Shown here in pieces: positions 53,830 through 61,669 of a stretch of DNA of 63,960 nt (the first letter of the stretch is position 1; each line of letters begins with the position of its first letter). This DNA is from an uncultured Phycisphaerales bacterium (GTDB lineage Bacteria; Planctomycetota; Phycisphaerae; UBA1845; Fen-1342). The translations under genes were made by a program, and so were the position numbers. The DNA lies in the NCBI GenBank assembly GCA_903914415.1, contig CAIWOY010000440.1:1-63960 (forward strand), in the 5' to 3' direction. A model generated the notes under the pieces. That model ran no database searches. It worked only from the letters and a program-made list of their open reading frames with translations, and was not told the DNA's origin.

Positions 53830-56673
53830 ATGAAGTCGACTGTCCGCATTCTATGCGCCGTCGTCGCCCTTGCCTGCGCGACAACGCTGTACGCCGAGCC
53901 CGTCAGCATTCAGCAGGCCACCCGCGCCGGCGACGTGTCCGCCGTGTACGCGTTCGTCGCCGACGGCGTCGATATCAACACCGCGGATGAAGACGGCCGC
54001 ACGCCGCTGCACTGGGCCGCCGACAACGCCCAGGCGGAAACCGCGCAGCAGTTGCTCGCGCTCGGCGCCAACGTGAACGCGCGCGACCACGCCGGCCGCA
54101 CGCCGCTGCACTATGCCGCCCGCGCCGGCCAAAGCGCGATCGTCGAGCAATTGCTCGCGCACGGCGCGTCGATCAACGCGGCGGACGTGCGCGGCAACAC
54201 GGCGCTGCATTTGGCGGCCAGCCGCGCGCGCCCGGCCGTAGCGGGGTTGCTGATCGCGGCCGGGGCGGATGTCAACGCGCGGAACGAGGCCGGCCAGACG
54301 CCGCTGCACGTCGTCGGGGACCAGACGCGTCCCGACGTGGACGATGCGGAGCTGCAAGCGGTCGTGCGCGACGTCGCGCAAGTGCTGATGGCCGCGGGCG
54401 CGGACCCGGCGGCCTGCGACAACGATGGACGGACGGCCTGGCCGCACGTGACGTCGGCAACGGAGCCGCTGCAGCCGAGCGGGTACCCGAGCTATGACAC
54501 GATCGCGGCCACGTTGCTGACGAAGGCCAACACGTACCCGACGTTGTGTCAGCGCTTCGATCTCGGCGCCAGCTCCACCACCCAGCACCTCTACGCCTTG
54601 AAGATGACCAGCAACGTCGGAGTCGAGGCGGACAAGCCGGAGTTCACCTGGATTTCCACGATGCACGGCGACGAGGTCGTGGGCGTCGTGATGTGCCTGA
54701 ACATGATCGACTATCTGCTCACCAACTATGGCTCGGTTTCGCGGGTCACGAACCTGGTCAACAACGTTGAGATCTGGTTCGTCCCGTGCATGAACCCCTA
54801 CGGCTACACCAACAACACGCGTTACAACGCGAACGGCTACGACCTGAACCGCAGCTTTCCCGAGGGTTCCGGCTCGAGCCCCGACCCGAATACGCCCACC
54901 GGCCGGCAACCCGAGGTCGCCACGATCATGAACTGGGGCTACGCGCATTCGTGGACGCTGGGGGTGAATTACCACGGCGGCTCGCTGGTGTGCAATTACC
55001 CATACGACAACGACGGCCTCGGTTCGGTCGACTCGCCGTCGCCCGACGACGACGTGTTCGAGAGCATCAGCGTGACGTACACGATCCACAACTCGCCGAT
55101 GTACAACAGCACCGAGTTCTACCACGGGATTACGAACGGGGCGGCGTGGTACGCGATCACCGGCGGCATGCAGGACTGGAACTATCGCTACCTGGGCGCC
55201 AACCACGTCACCATCGAGCTGGGCGACACCAAGAGCCCGCCGTACACCGACATGCCCACCTACTGGGGCCAGAACCAGGAGTCGATGCTCTCGTTCATGG
55301 AAACGTGCCTCATCGGCGTGCGCGGGATCGTCACCGACGCCGCGACCGGCGCGCCGCTGGCCGCGACGGTGACCGTCGTGGGCCGCAACCATCCCATCTA
55401 TACGGACCCGGATGTGGGCGACTATCACCGGATGCTGCTGCCGGGCGCGTACCAGCTCAGCTTCAGCGCGGCCGGTCATGAAACGCGCACGCTGCCGGTC
55501 ACGGTCACGAGCGGTGCTGCGACGCGCCTGGACGTGGCGCTCGGCGGCCCGCCGCGCATCACGTCGCCCAACGGCGGCGAGTCGTTAGTGGTGGGCGTGC
55601 CCACGAACGTGACGTGGACCGGCGCGTCCACGACGCAGTTCCAGGTGCAGCAATCGAGCAACTACGGCCAAACCGGCCCGACGACCGATGGGTTTGAGAG
55701 CGGCACGCTGGGCTCCGCGTACACGACCGGCGGCAACCTCCCGTGGTACGTAGCGACCGGCACGGTCCACGCCGGCACGTATTCCGCCCGCGCGGGCGCC
55801 ATCACGCACAGTCAGACGAGTTGGATGACCCGCACGGCGCTCGGCGGCTCTTTGAGCTTCTATTACAAAGTCTCGTCCCAGGGCGGCTCCGACCTCTTCA
55901 CGTTCTACATCGACAGCAACACACCGGTTTTCACAAAGTCCGGCACGACCGCCTGGACCCAATACACGACCACGCTTTCGGCCGGCACGCACACCCTCAA
56001 GTGGCAGTACACCAAAGACGGCAGCGGCAGCAGCGGTGCCGACACCGCTTGGATCGACGACTTGACGCTCACCGGCGATTCGACGAGTTGGACCGACATT
56101 ATTGCGTTGACGCCGGTCGGAGCGACGTCGACGCCTTGGACGCCCTCCGTGGTCAGCAGCACCAACAAGGTCCGCGCCCGCACGTACTTCGGCGGCAGCA
56201 GCTACAGCAGTTGGGACGAGAGCGACGCGACGTTCTCCGTCGTCGCCGCGGGCGCCTGTTGCGCCACCAACGGCTCCTGCACCGTCACCACCCAAGCCCT
56301 GTGCACCGGCACGTACCAGGGCGACGGCACAACCTGCACGCCGAACCCCTGCCCGCAGCCCCAGGGCGCCTGCTGCGCCGCCAACGGCTCCTGCACCATC
56401 ACGACCCAGGCGCTGTGCACTGGCACGTACCAGGGCAACAACACCACGTGCACGCCGAACCCCTGCCCGCCGCCGGCCGGCTGTGCCGGCGATGTGAACT
56501 GCGACGGCAGCATCACCTTCGCGGACATCGACCTGTTCGTGCAAGCGCTCGGCGGCGAGAGTGCCTGGACGCACACGTGCCCGTGGATCAACGCCGACTG
56601 CAACGGCGACCACAACGTGACGTTCGCGGACATTGATCCGTTCGTGGGGCTGATCGGCACGACGTGCCCGTAA
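53830..56673 (+). CDS. Secreted ankyrin plus M14 carboxypeptidase plus dockerin-like protein
   Basis: A signal peptide (about 1-22) precedes about five ankyrin repeats at 26-205 (DGRTPLHWAAD, AGRTPLHYAAR, RGNTALHLAAS). A zinc carboxypeptidase domain of family M14 follows at about 240-500 with HGDE (His279, Glu282), Arg341, His382 in NYHGG and Glu463 in TIELGDTK, so catalytic residues look complete. About 510-570 is a carboxypeptidase-regulatory-like domain (VRGIVTDAATGAPLAATVTV). Then come a Thr/Ser-rich beta region, a MAM/carbohydrate-binding-like part, and two near-identical Cys-rich GACC modules of about 40 residues. A dockerin-like end has GDVNCDGSITFADID and ADCNGDHNVTFADIDP. It would act outside the cell. 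Confidence 0.88.
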   Translation: MKSTVRILCAVVALACATTLYAEPVSIQQATRAGDVSAVYAFVADGVDINTADEDGRTPLHWAADNAQAETAQQLLALGANVNARDHAGRTPLHYAARAGQSAIVEQLLAHGASINAADVRGNTALHLAASRARPAVAGLLIAAGADVNARNEAGQTPLHVVGDQTRPDVDDAELQAVVRDVAQVLMAAGADPAACDNDGRTAWPHVTSATEPLQPSGYPSYDTIAATLLTKANTYPTLCQRFDLGASSTTQHLYALKMTSNVGVEADKPEFTWISTMHGDEVVGVVMCLNMIDYLLTNYGSVSRVTNLVNNVEIWFVPCMNPYGYTNNTRYNANGYDLNRSFPEGSGSSPDPNTPTGRQPEVATIMNWGYAHSWTLGVNYHGGSLVCNYPYDNDGLGSVDSPSPDDDVFESISVTYTIHNSPMYNSTEFYHGITNGAAWYAITGGMQDWNYRYLGANHVTIELGDTKSPPYTDMPTYWGQNQESMLSFMETCLIGVRGIVTDAATGAPLAATVTVVGRNHPIYTDPDVGDYHRMLLPGAYQLSFSAAGHETRTLPVTVTSGAATRLDVALGGPPRITSPNGGESLVVGVPTNVTWTGASTTQFQVQQSSNYGQTGPTTDGFESGTLGSAYTTGGNLPWYVATGTVHAGTYSARAGAITHSQTSWMTRTALGGSLSFYYKVSSQGGSDLFTFYIDSNTPVFTKSGTTAWTQYTTTLSAGTHTLKWQYTKDGSGSSGADTAWIDDLTLTGDSTSWTDIIALTPVGATSTPWTPSVVSSTNKVRARTYFGGSSYSSWDESDATFSVVAAGACCATNGSCTVTTQALCTGTYQGDGTTCTPNPCPQPQGACCAANGSCTITTQALCTGTYQGNNTTCTPNPCPPPAGCAGDVNCDGSITFADIDLFVQALGGESAWTHTCPWINADCNGDHNVTFADIDPFVGLIGTTCP

Positions 56674-56711
56674 GAACCGGGTAGTGCGAGGCTCTGCTTT
56701 GCACGCGCGTA

Positions 56712-56759
56712 CCCCACCCTTCGTGATCCACGCTTTCGCGTGTCCCACGAAGGATGGGG
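56712..56759. terminator. Large hairpin between convergent genes
   Basis: CCCCACCCTTCGTG faces CACGAAGGATGGGG (13 of 14 bases pair), with an inner CACGC/GCGTG stem in the loop. It lies between the ankyrin-peptidase gene and the phosphatase gene, which converge. No T-run is present on either side. Its shape suggests a mobile hairpin repeat acting as a transcript end. Confidence 0.6.
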
Positions 56760-56765
56760 CACCTG

Positions 56766-57326
56766 TTACTTCGCCCAGGTCAGCAGCGCCTCGAGCAGCG
56801 GCCGGCGCTTCGGCCGCTCGGTCTCGTACCCGCACGCCCGCAGCTCTGCCACCGCCCGCTCGACCGGCCACCCGCACGCCCGGATCCGATACGCCGCCAC
56901 CAGAATCCCCGTCCGGTGAAACCCCTGCTCGCAATGCACCAGCACCGGCCGCCGCTCGGGCGTCTGTACCAGTGCCAGGAAGCGGTCGAACACGTCCGCG
57001 GGCGGCGTCGACTGATCGGAAAACGGCATGTGCTCCAGATGGATGCCGGCCTGCTCGCAGTACGCCCGCTCCTTGCGAAACCAGCGCCCGCGCAGCGGAT
57101 GCCGCGTCCCGCCCCGCGCACACACCACGGTGTGCAGCCCGTGTGCGGCCCGGATTTGCTCCAAATCGCGCACCCGCGGCTGGCCGCACCGCATCAGCAC
57201 GCCCGGCTCGACGACGTGGAAGTGGCACAGGCCGTCGTAGCGGCTGCCGATGAGCCCCGCCAGCCACAGACGCCATTGATGCAGGTCGAAAACGCCGTGC
57301 CGAATGCGCGCCGCCCCGCCGTCCAT
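56766..57326 (-). CDS. Dual-specificity/tyrosine phosphatase-like protein
   Basis: The 186-residue protein starts at ATG 57326, overlapping the pyrH stop by one base (TGATG), so it is translationally coupled to pyrH. The phosphatase signature HCEQGFHRTG (H-C-x5-R) is intact, with the general-acid Asp expected in the FSDQSTPPADVF loop. The start MDGGAARIRHGVFDLHQWRL is unlike a signal peptide, so it is cytoplasmic. It may act on proteins, phosphoinositide-like or nucleotide substrates. A far longer in-frame stretch reaching into pyrH is a shadow. Confidence 0.85.
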   Translation of the reverse strand: MDGGAARIRHGVFDLHQWRLWLAGLIGSRYDGLCHFHVVEPGVLMRCGQPRVRDLEQIRAAHGLHTVVCARGGTRHPLRGRWFRKERAYCEQAGIHLEHMPFSDQSTPPADVFDRFLALVQTPERRPVLVHCEQGFHRTGILVAAYRIRACGWPVERAVAELRACGYETERPKRRPLLEALLTWAK

Positions 57327-58054
57327 CAGGCCGGGTCCACGCGTGTGCCCAGCGGCTCGCCGAGGACGATGCGGCGCAGGGTGCCGGGCTTGAAGAGATT
57401 GAAGACGATGACGGGCAGGCGGTACTGCTCGCACATTTCGACCGCGCCGATGTCCATGACGCGCAGCCGCCCATTGACGATCTGCTCGTGGGTAACGGTC
57501 TCGAACAGCTTCGCATCGGGGTTGCGGGCCGGATCGTCGTCGTACACGCCGTCGACCTTCGTGCCCTTCAGCAGCACGTCGACGCCCAGCTCGATGCCGC
57601 GGATGGAGGCGCACGAGTCGGTCGTAACGTGGGGGTTGCCGGTGCCGCCGGCCAGGATCACCACGCGGCCCTTCTCCAGGTGGCGCAGGCAGCGCCGCCG
57701 GTCGAACGGCTCGCCGACGCGGTCGATGGTCAGGGCGCTCTGGACGCGCGTCGGGTGGCCGCCGCGTTCCAGCGCTTCCTGGAGGGCGAGCGCGTTGAGC
57801 ACGGTCGCCAACATGCCCATGTAATCCGCGGTGGCCCGCGCCACGCCGAGGTCGTCGGCCACGTGCGCCCCGCGCAGGAAGTTCCCGCCGCCGACCACGA
57901 CCGCCACCTGGACCCCGAGCGCGACGACCTCCCCGATCTCGGCCGCGCTGCGGTCCAGCGCCGCCCGCTGCAACCCGAATCCGCCCGGCGGACACAGACT
58001 CTCACCGCTGATCTTGAGGATGATGCGTCGGTACCGGGTTGACGGCTTGCTCAT
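57326..58054 (-). CDS. pyrH: UMP kinase
   Basis: PyrH makes UDP from UMP in pyrimidine synthesis. Its 242 residues follow the family: RIILKISGESL at the start, VAVVVGGGNFLRG, the DYMGMLATVLNALALQEALE helix, the VILAGGTGNPHVTTDSCASI nucleotide loop, VLLKGTKVDGVYDDDP, and VMDIGAVEMCEQYRLPVIVF. It begins at ATG 58054. The gene usually stands near tsf or frr; here those are absent, and a phosphatase gene is coupled behind it. Confidence 0.97.
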   Translation of the reverse strand: MSKPSTRYRRIILKISGESLCPPGGFGLQRAALDRSAAEIGEVVALGVQVAVVVGGGNFLRGAHVADDLGVARATADYMGMLATVLNALALQEALERGGHPTRVQSALTIDRVGEPFDRRRCLRHLEKGRVVILAGGTGNPHVTTDSCASIRGIELGVDVLLKGTKVDGVYDDDPARNPDAKLFETVTHEQIVNGRLRVMDIGAVEMCEQYRLPVIVFNLFKPGTLRRIVLGEPLGTRVDPA

Positions 58055-58157
58055 GCTCCCTCGCTGCGTACGTGGTCACGCGGACCGCGCGCATGATACC
58101 CGGGGGCGGGTCGCGCGACCAGCGGAGCAGCGCGGGCCGTCCGGGATCGGGTCGCGA

Positions 58158-59033
58158 CTACCGGCGGAGAAATGAGCCGAGCCGCTCGCCTGTCACCTGG
58201 GCCAGGAATCTCCGCAGATACTCGGCGTACTGAGGGTCAAGGATGGACGGGAGAATGTGGCCGCCAAAGACCTCCACGAGCTGCTTCGGCTCAGGGGCAA
58301 GTTCGTACAACCGCTCAGCTCCGAAAAACGGCGTGACAACATCTTGCGGCGACTGAATGAAGAGCTTGGGCAGCGTGATCTGCCCGACATAGCGGTGTGG
58401 GTCGAGTTCCGGGTATTCTGCGGCCACCCGCTCAATCACATCGGGCAGCGGAATCACGCCGAGCAGTGGAAACGACCACGGCGGAAGAGATTCGGGCACA
58501 AAAGACCCGTCGAGAATCATCCCGACGACGCCGTCCGGCGCGCGTGCCGCTTGCGCCAGCGTGGGCAGGGTGCCGAGCGAGACGCCGAACAGGATGATGC
58601 GGTCAGTGCCCGCTTCGGATCGGCTTTGAAGGTGGTTCAACGCTGCGTCGGCATCCGGGATGAGCGTGCCGAGGCTAGCGAAGCCAGGGCTTTCGCCGAA
58701 CCCCTGATAGTCGTAAACCAGGACGTTGTAACCGAGGTCATGCAGAGCCACGTAATAGCTAGACAGCGCGCTGCGATTGACCACGGCCCCATGGTTGATC
58801 AGCACGGTGGCGGGCGCGTCATCGGCCGGGATGAACCAGCCGTAGATCGTGTGCCCGCTCGGCGCGTCGAAGTCGATTGGCTCGTATGCCAGCCCGACCA
58901 CCGAGGGCGAGAACAGGATTGGCTTCTGCGCCGGCAGGCTGAACCAACCTGGCTCGATTGGTTCGACCGCGCAACCGTTCACGAGTAGCACCGTTACTAC
59001 GGCCCACGGACAAGCCAGACGAAAACTGGTCAT
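58158..59033 (-). CDS. Alpha/beta-hydrolase lipoprotein
   Basis: A lipoprotein signal ends in VNGC with Cys21. The mature 270 residues form an alpha/beta hydrolase of the BEM46-like type: ATVLINHGAVVNRSALSSYY (oxyanion region), YNVLVYDYQGFGESPG, the nucleophile elbow GVSLGT, and IQSPQDVVTPFF with the acid Asp followed by GGHIL with the His. The triad is therefore complete. It probably hydrolyses an ester or amide in the envelope; the substrate is unknown. It starts at ATG 59033 and stands alone on its strand. Confidence 0.88.
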   Translation of the reverse strand: MTSFRLACPWAVVTVLLVNGCAVEPIEPGWFSLPAQKPILFSPSVVGLAYEPIDFDAPSGHTIYGWFIPADDAPATVLINHGAVVNRSALSSYYVALHDLGYNVLVYDYQGFGESPGFASLGTLIPDADAALNHLQSRSEAGTDRIILFGVSLGTLPTLAQAARAPDGVVGMILDGSFVPESLPPWSFPLLGVIPLPDVIERVAAEYPELDPHRYVGQITLPKLFIQSPQDVVTPFFGAERLYELAPEPKQLVEVFGGHILPSILDPQYAEYLRRFLAQVTGERLGSFLRR

Positions 59034-59401
59034 GCGGACGCTCCGGATCGGGCATCAGGAAGCTTCGGTCGGGCCGCCGTCCTCAGCGTTGCACCTGGAG
59101 CATGAGCGGCCTGACGCTTGGCCCTGCTCCCGGTCATCATGATCGCGCTCCGCTTAGCCCTCGGCCGCACGGTTGGAGGGCCAGCAGAGGCACAAAAGAG
59201 AATCCGCGAATGCTATTGACAACATGCGAATTAATGTTCACATTATGGACTTTACGTTCGTCTGTCAAGGCGGCGCTAACGGCATGCCGCGAGAGCCGCG
59301 GACGGACGACGCGGCCATCGAGTTGGCGTGTTTGCTCCCAGCACGACCTGGGAGATGGACAATAGAGGACAAAACTGAGTCAGCATTGAAAGGAGTCGCA
59401 G
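59034..59401. other. Intergenic region between divergent genes, promoter-like AT patch
   Basis: This stretch lies between the hydrolase (minus) and the small peptide (plus). It contains TTGACA at 59216-59221 in an AT-rich patch (ATGCGAATTAATGTTCAC) with an AACAT/ATGTT inverted repeat, a possible promoter and operator for the downstream peptide gene. Overlapping frames of about 100 codons here lack coding character. I see no other gene. Confidence 0.5.
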
Positions 59402-59560
59402 ATGAGGTTCAAGAGCTTGCGCTGGTACGCGGCCGGCCTGGTTGCGTTTCTGATGGGAGTCCCCCTGGCCGAGAAGGCCCTGGCCGATGATGCCAGCAGT
59501 ATCTTCGACAGCGCGTCTTCACTGTGGACCGCCATCATGGACGCGGTGGGCAACAGCTAA
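59402..59560 (+). CDS. Small secreted peptide (52 aa)
   Basis: ATG 59402 follows AAAGGAG at a seven-base spacing, one of the best ribosome sites in the window. MRFKSLRWYAAGLVAFLMGV is a signal peptide, with a likely cut after LAEKALA, leaving about 23 residues (DDASSIFDSASSLWTAIMDA then VGNS), a short amphipathic helix. It belongs to no family I know. Its stop overlaps the stop of the convergent acyltransferase gene by two bases. The tiny mature helix recalls the two lipoproteins at 29617 and 29922. Confidence 0.65.
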   Translation: MRFKSLRWYAAGLVAFLMGVPLAEKALADDASSIFDSASSLWTAIMDAVGNS

Positions 59561-60663
59561 CGTTCGGCGTCTGCGGGCTGGGCCTCGCCTGTCAGGCGAC
59601 GGGCGAGGTCCGGGCCCCAGCGGGCGTGGGCCCAGAGGTATTGCGTGGGGTCGTGGAGAACGATGCTTTCCAGCGCACGTACGTACCGCTTGGTGACGTA
59701 CAGGATCGGATCGTCCTCGCCGCGCCACGCACTCTGGTCAAAGAGGTCGGAGACGACGATCTCGAAGTGAAACGCGTCGTTCCGACGGCGGATGCCCGCC
59801 ACGACAACGACGGCCTCATAGTGCCAGGCCAGCAGCCCCACAGAGCGTGAGGCGGCCGTTTCGAGGCCCAGGAAGGTTAGCGCAATCCCTCGCCGGGCGG
59901 CATGGTGGTCGCTTAGGATGGCTACCGTGCCGCCTTTTTCCAGTACTTGGGGCAGGCGACCAACCGCTTGCATGTCGGGAATCATCTCGCAGCCGCTGCG
60001 GGCACGGATGGTGCGGCGGTAGGCGTCGAAGTCCGGGTTCGCGTGCGGCCGGTAGACCGCCGCCGCCCGGATGCCGTTGAAGCCCAGGAACAGCGGCAAC
60101 AGGTCGAAGGGCCCGTAGTATCCGGTGACCAGAATGACGGGCTGTCGGCGGCGCTGGGCATCCAGAATCAGGCCCCGGTACGGCTCGGGGATGCGGCCGC
60201 CGTAGCGGTGGTACGTGCCAGGGTGGATGAGCCGGTCAGCCAGCATCAGGTCGGCCAGGTTCCACGCGCGATGAACGAAGGCTTGCTCGGCGATGCGGGA
60301 AATTTCATTCGGCGGGCACCGGTCGCCCAGCGCCGCCCGGCACTGCCCTTCGCTGCGGAGACGCAGCGGATCATAGAGTCGGTACACCCAACGCGCGAGA
60401 ATCGCCAGGAGCGAGTATGCGGGTCTGGGGCCGATCACACCCAGAAAGAGCGCGAGCACGCGGCGATAGGCATTGCTGAGACGGACCAGGGTGCGCGCGA
60501 CTGAGCTGCCCGTGCCTGGGCCGCGCGGCGAAGGACTCGTGCTTGCGCGCGTTAGCCCCGCAGTTCCCGGCAAGCCGTCATGACTGCCATGTGGTGGACC
60601 CCCGCGTCCCGCCGGCCGAGAGCCGCTCGCGCCAACCGCTTGACCGGTGCGAACCACGAACAT
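59557..60663 (-). CDS. LpxL/HtrB-like acyltransferase with altered catalytic motif
   Basis: The fold matches lipid A-type lauroyl acyltransferases: PAYSLLAILARWVYRLYDPL, the HRAWNLADLMLADRL region, RAAAVYRPHANPDFDAYRRT, EKGGTVAILSDHHAARRGIA then LTFLGLETAASRSVGLLA. The catalytic HxxxxD/E motif is replaced by YYGPFD (His to Tyr), so activity is doubtful or different. The first 55 or so residues are Gly/Pro/Ser-rich low complexity, and the likely promoter places the transcript start at or inside the nominal ATG. The real start is probably downstream, perhaps a TTG near residue 30. The gene is divergent from a TetR regulator. Confidence 0.72.
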   Translation of the reverse strand: MFVVRTGQAVGASGSRPAGRGGPPHGSHDGLPGTAGLTRASTSPSPRGPGTGSSVARTLVRLSNAYRRVLALFLGVIGPRPAYSLLAILARWVYRLYDPLRLRSEGQCRAALGDRCPPNEISRIAEQAFVHRAWNLADLMLADRLIHPGTYHRYGGRIPEPYRGLILDAQRRRQPVILVTGYYGPFDLLPLFLGFNGIRAAAVYRPHANPDFDAYRRTIRARSGCEMIPDMQAVGRLPQVLEKGGTVAILSDHHAARRGIALTFLGLETAASRSVGLLAWHYEAVVVVAGIRRRNDAFHFEIVVSDLFDQSAWRGEDDPILYVTKRYVRALESIVLHDPTQYLWAHARWGPDLARRLTGEAQPADAER

Positions 60664-60694
60664 AATCTATGAAGAGCCGTTCACTTTGTCAAAG
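60664..60694 (-). promoter_or_regulatory. Promoter of the acyltransferase gene with a palindrome over -35
   Basis: On the minus strand TTGACA (60692-60687), a 17-base spacer and TAGATT (60669-60664) form a good promoter. CTTTG-T-CAAAG (60684-60694) is a perfect palindrome over the -35 box, a candidate site for the divergent TetR protein. Confidence 0.6.
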
Positions 60695-60739
60695 GGCTTG
60701 CGGTCCGCAGTGGGGGTCGGCGGATGCTTGAGGTGCGCG

Positions 60740-61363
60740 ATGGCGGCACAACTGACTCGCAGAGAACGGGAACGTCAACAGCACCGGCGTGAGGTTCTGG
60801 AGGCTGCGCTCAACCTCTTTTCCCGCCGGGGATTCGAGAAGACCGCGATGGCGGAAATCGCCGAGCAGGCCGAGTTCGCGGTCGGCACGCTCTACAAGTT
60901 GTTCAAGGACAAGAACGCGCTGTGCCGCGCCCTGATCCTCGATACCGTGCAGCGGTTCGAGCGGGCCCTGACGGCAGCGCTCAAGGCCCCCGGCAGCGAA
61001 CTTGAGAAGCTCGAACGCTACATCGAAACCAAGGCGGCCCTGTTCTTGCAGCACATGCCGACCGCGCGCCTGTACTTCGCGCAGACGGCGGATGCGGCCT
61101 TTGTGCCCACAGCGGGGTTGAATGAGGAAGCGCGTGCGATCCACAGGGAAATGCTAGGTTTGCTGGAATCCATCTTCCGTTCCGGCATCCGTAAGAAGCT
61201 GTTCCTCAATATCGACCCGAGGATGCTCGCGCTGGGGTTGGAGGGATTGACGAACGCGTTTCTGATCGAGTTGCTTGAACGGCCCCACGACTTCTCCGCC
61301 GAAACGATGGCGGATTCGTGCAAGACGATCTTCTTTGAGCGGATTCACCTGAAGGGGGAGTAG
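60740..61363 (+). CDS. TetR-family regulator
   Basis: A dimeric repressor-type protein of 207 residues. The N-terminal helix-turn-helix at about 10-60 is typical: RREVLEAALNLFSRRGFEKT then MAEIAEQAEFAVGTLYKLFK and DKNALCRALI. The C-terminal ligand domain is helical and unassigned. ATG 60740 has GAGG six bases upstream; longer frames add residues with no likeness. It is divergent from the acyltransferase, so lipid or envelope signals are a fair guess for its ligand. Confidence 0.93.
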   Translation: MAAQLTRRERERQQHRREVLEAALNLFSRRGFEKTAMAEIAEQAEFAVGTLYKLFKDKNALCRALILDTVQRFERALTAALKAPGSELEKLERYIETKAALFLQHMPTARLYFAQTADAAFVPTAGLNEEARAIHREMLGLLESIFRSGIRKKLFLNIDPRMLALGLEGLTNAFLIELLERPHDFSAETMADSCKTIFFERIHLKGE

Positions 61364-61669
61364 AGCAGATTCGAAAGTGGGCTTGCGCCGGGAGCGCACG
61401 CGCGTATGGGGGAGCGCAACACACGGAGGTGTTGCGCTGGCGGCGTGCGCGATGCGACACGCGGCCAGCGTGAGGACGGGCGGTCAGGGATTCGGATGCG
61501 CCGGCCGGCTGAGCAGCGCACCGAACTTCTCGCGCAGCTCCCGCGTCGTTTTCATCAGGTCGCGATACGCCGCGGCAACTTCATAGTCGGCCTGTTGGAC
61601 GCCGGAGCGCAGCGCAAGAGAACGTCGAGCGTTCGCAGGAACCGGTGACGAAGGAGCGGAAAACCCAAC
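61364..61669. other. Gap with a hairpin and an in-frame extension behind the secreted protein's stop
   Basis: Between the convergent TetR and secreted-protein genes lies AGCGCAACAC-ACGGAG-GTGTTGCGCT (61413-61438, 10-bp perfect stem, no T-run). On the minus strand, in frame with the gene at 61670, codons continue past its TAA for 61 residues to TGA at 61484, with strongly coding-like use (DYEVAAAYRDLMKTTRELRE then KFGALL). There is no start codon, so this may be a remnant or lost C-terminal part. Confidence 0.4.

Noticed and set aside
56262..56470. Direct repeat of about 100 bases considered as a mobile or CRISPR-like repeat
   Set aside because: It encodes the two in-frame Cys-rich GACC modules of the secreted peptidase, so it is a protein-domain duplication.
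57326..57995. In-frame extension of the phosphatase gene far into pyrH
   Set aside because: It is the shadow frame of pyrH; the ATG at 57326 with TGATG overlap explains the gene.
59173..59490. 105-codon plus frame
   Set aside because: It overlaps the better-supported 52-residue peptide, has no good ribosome site and ends in random Arg/Gly/Pro sequence.
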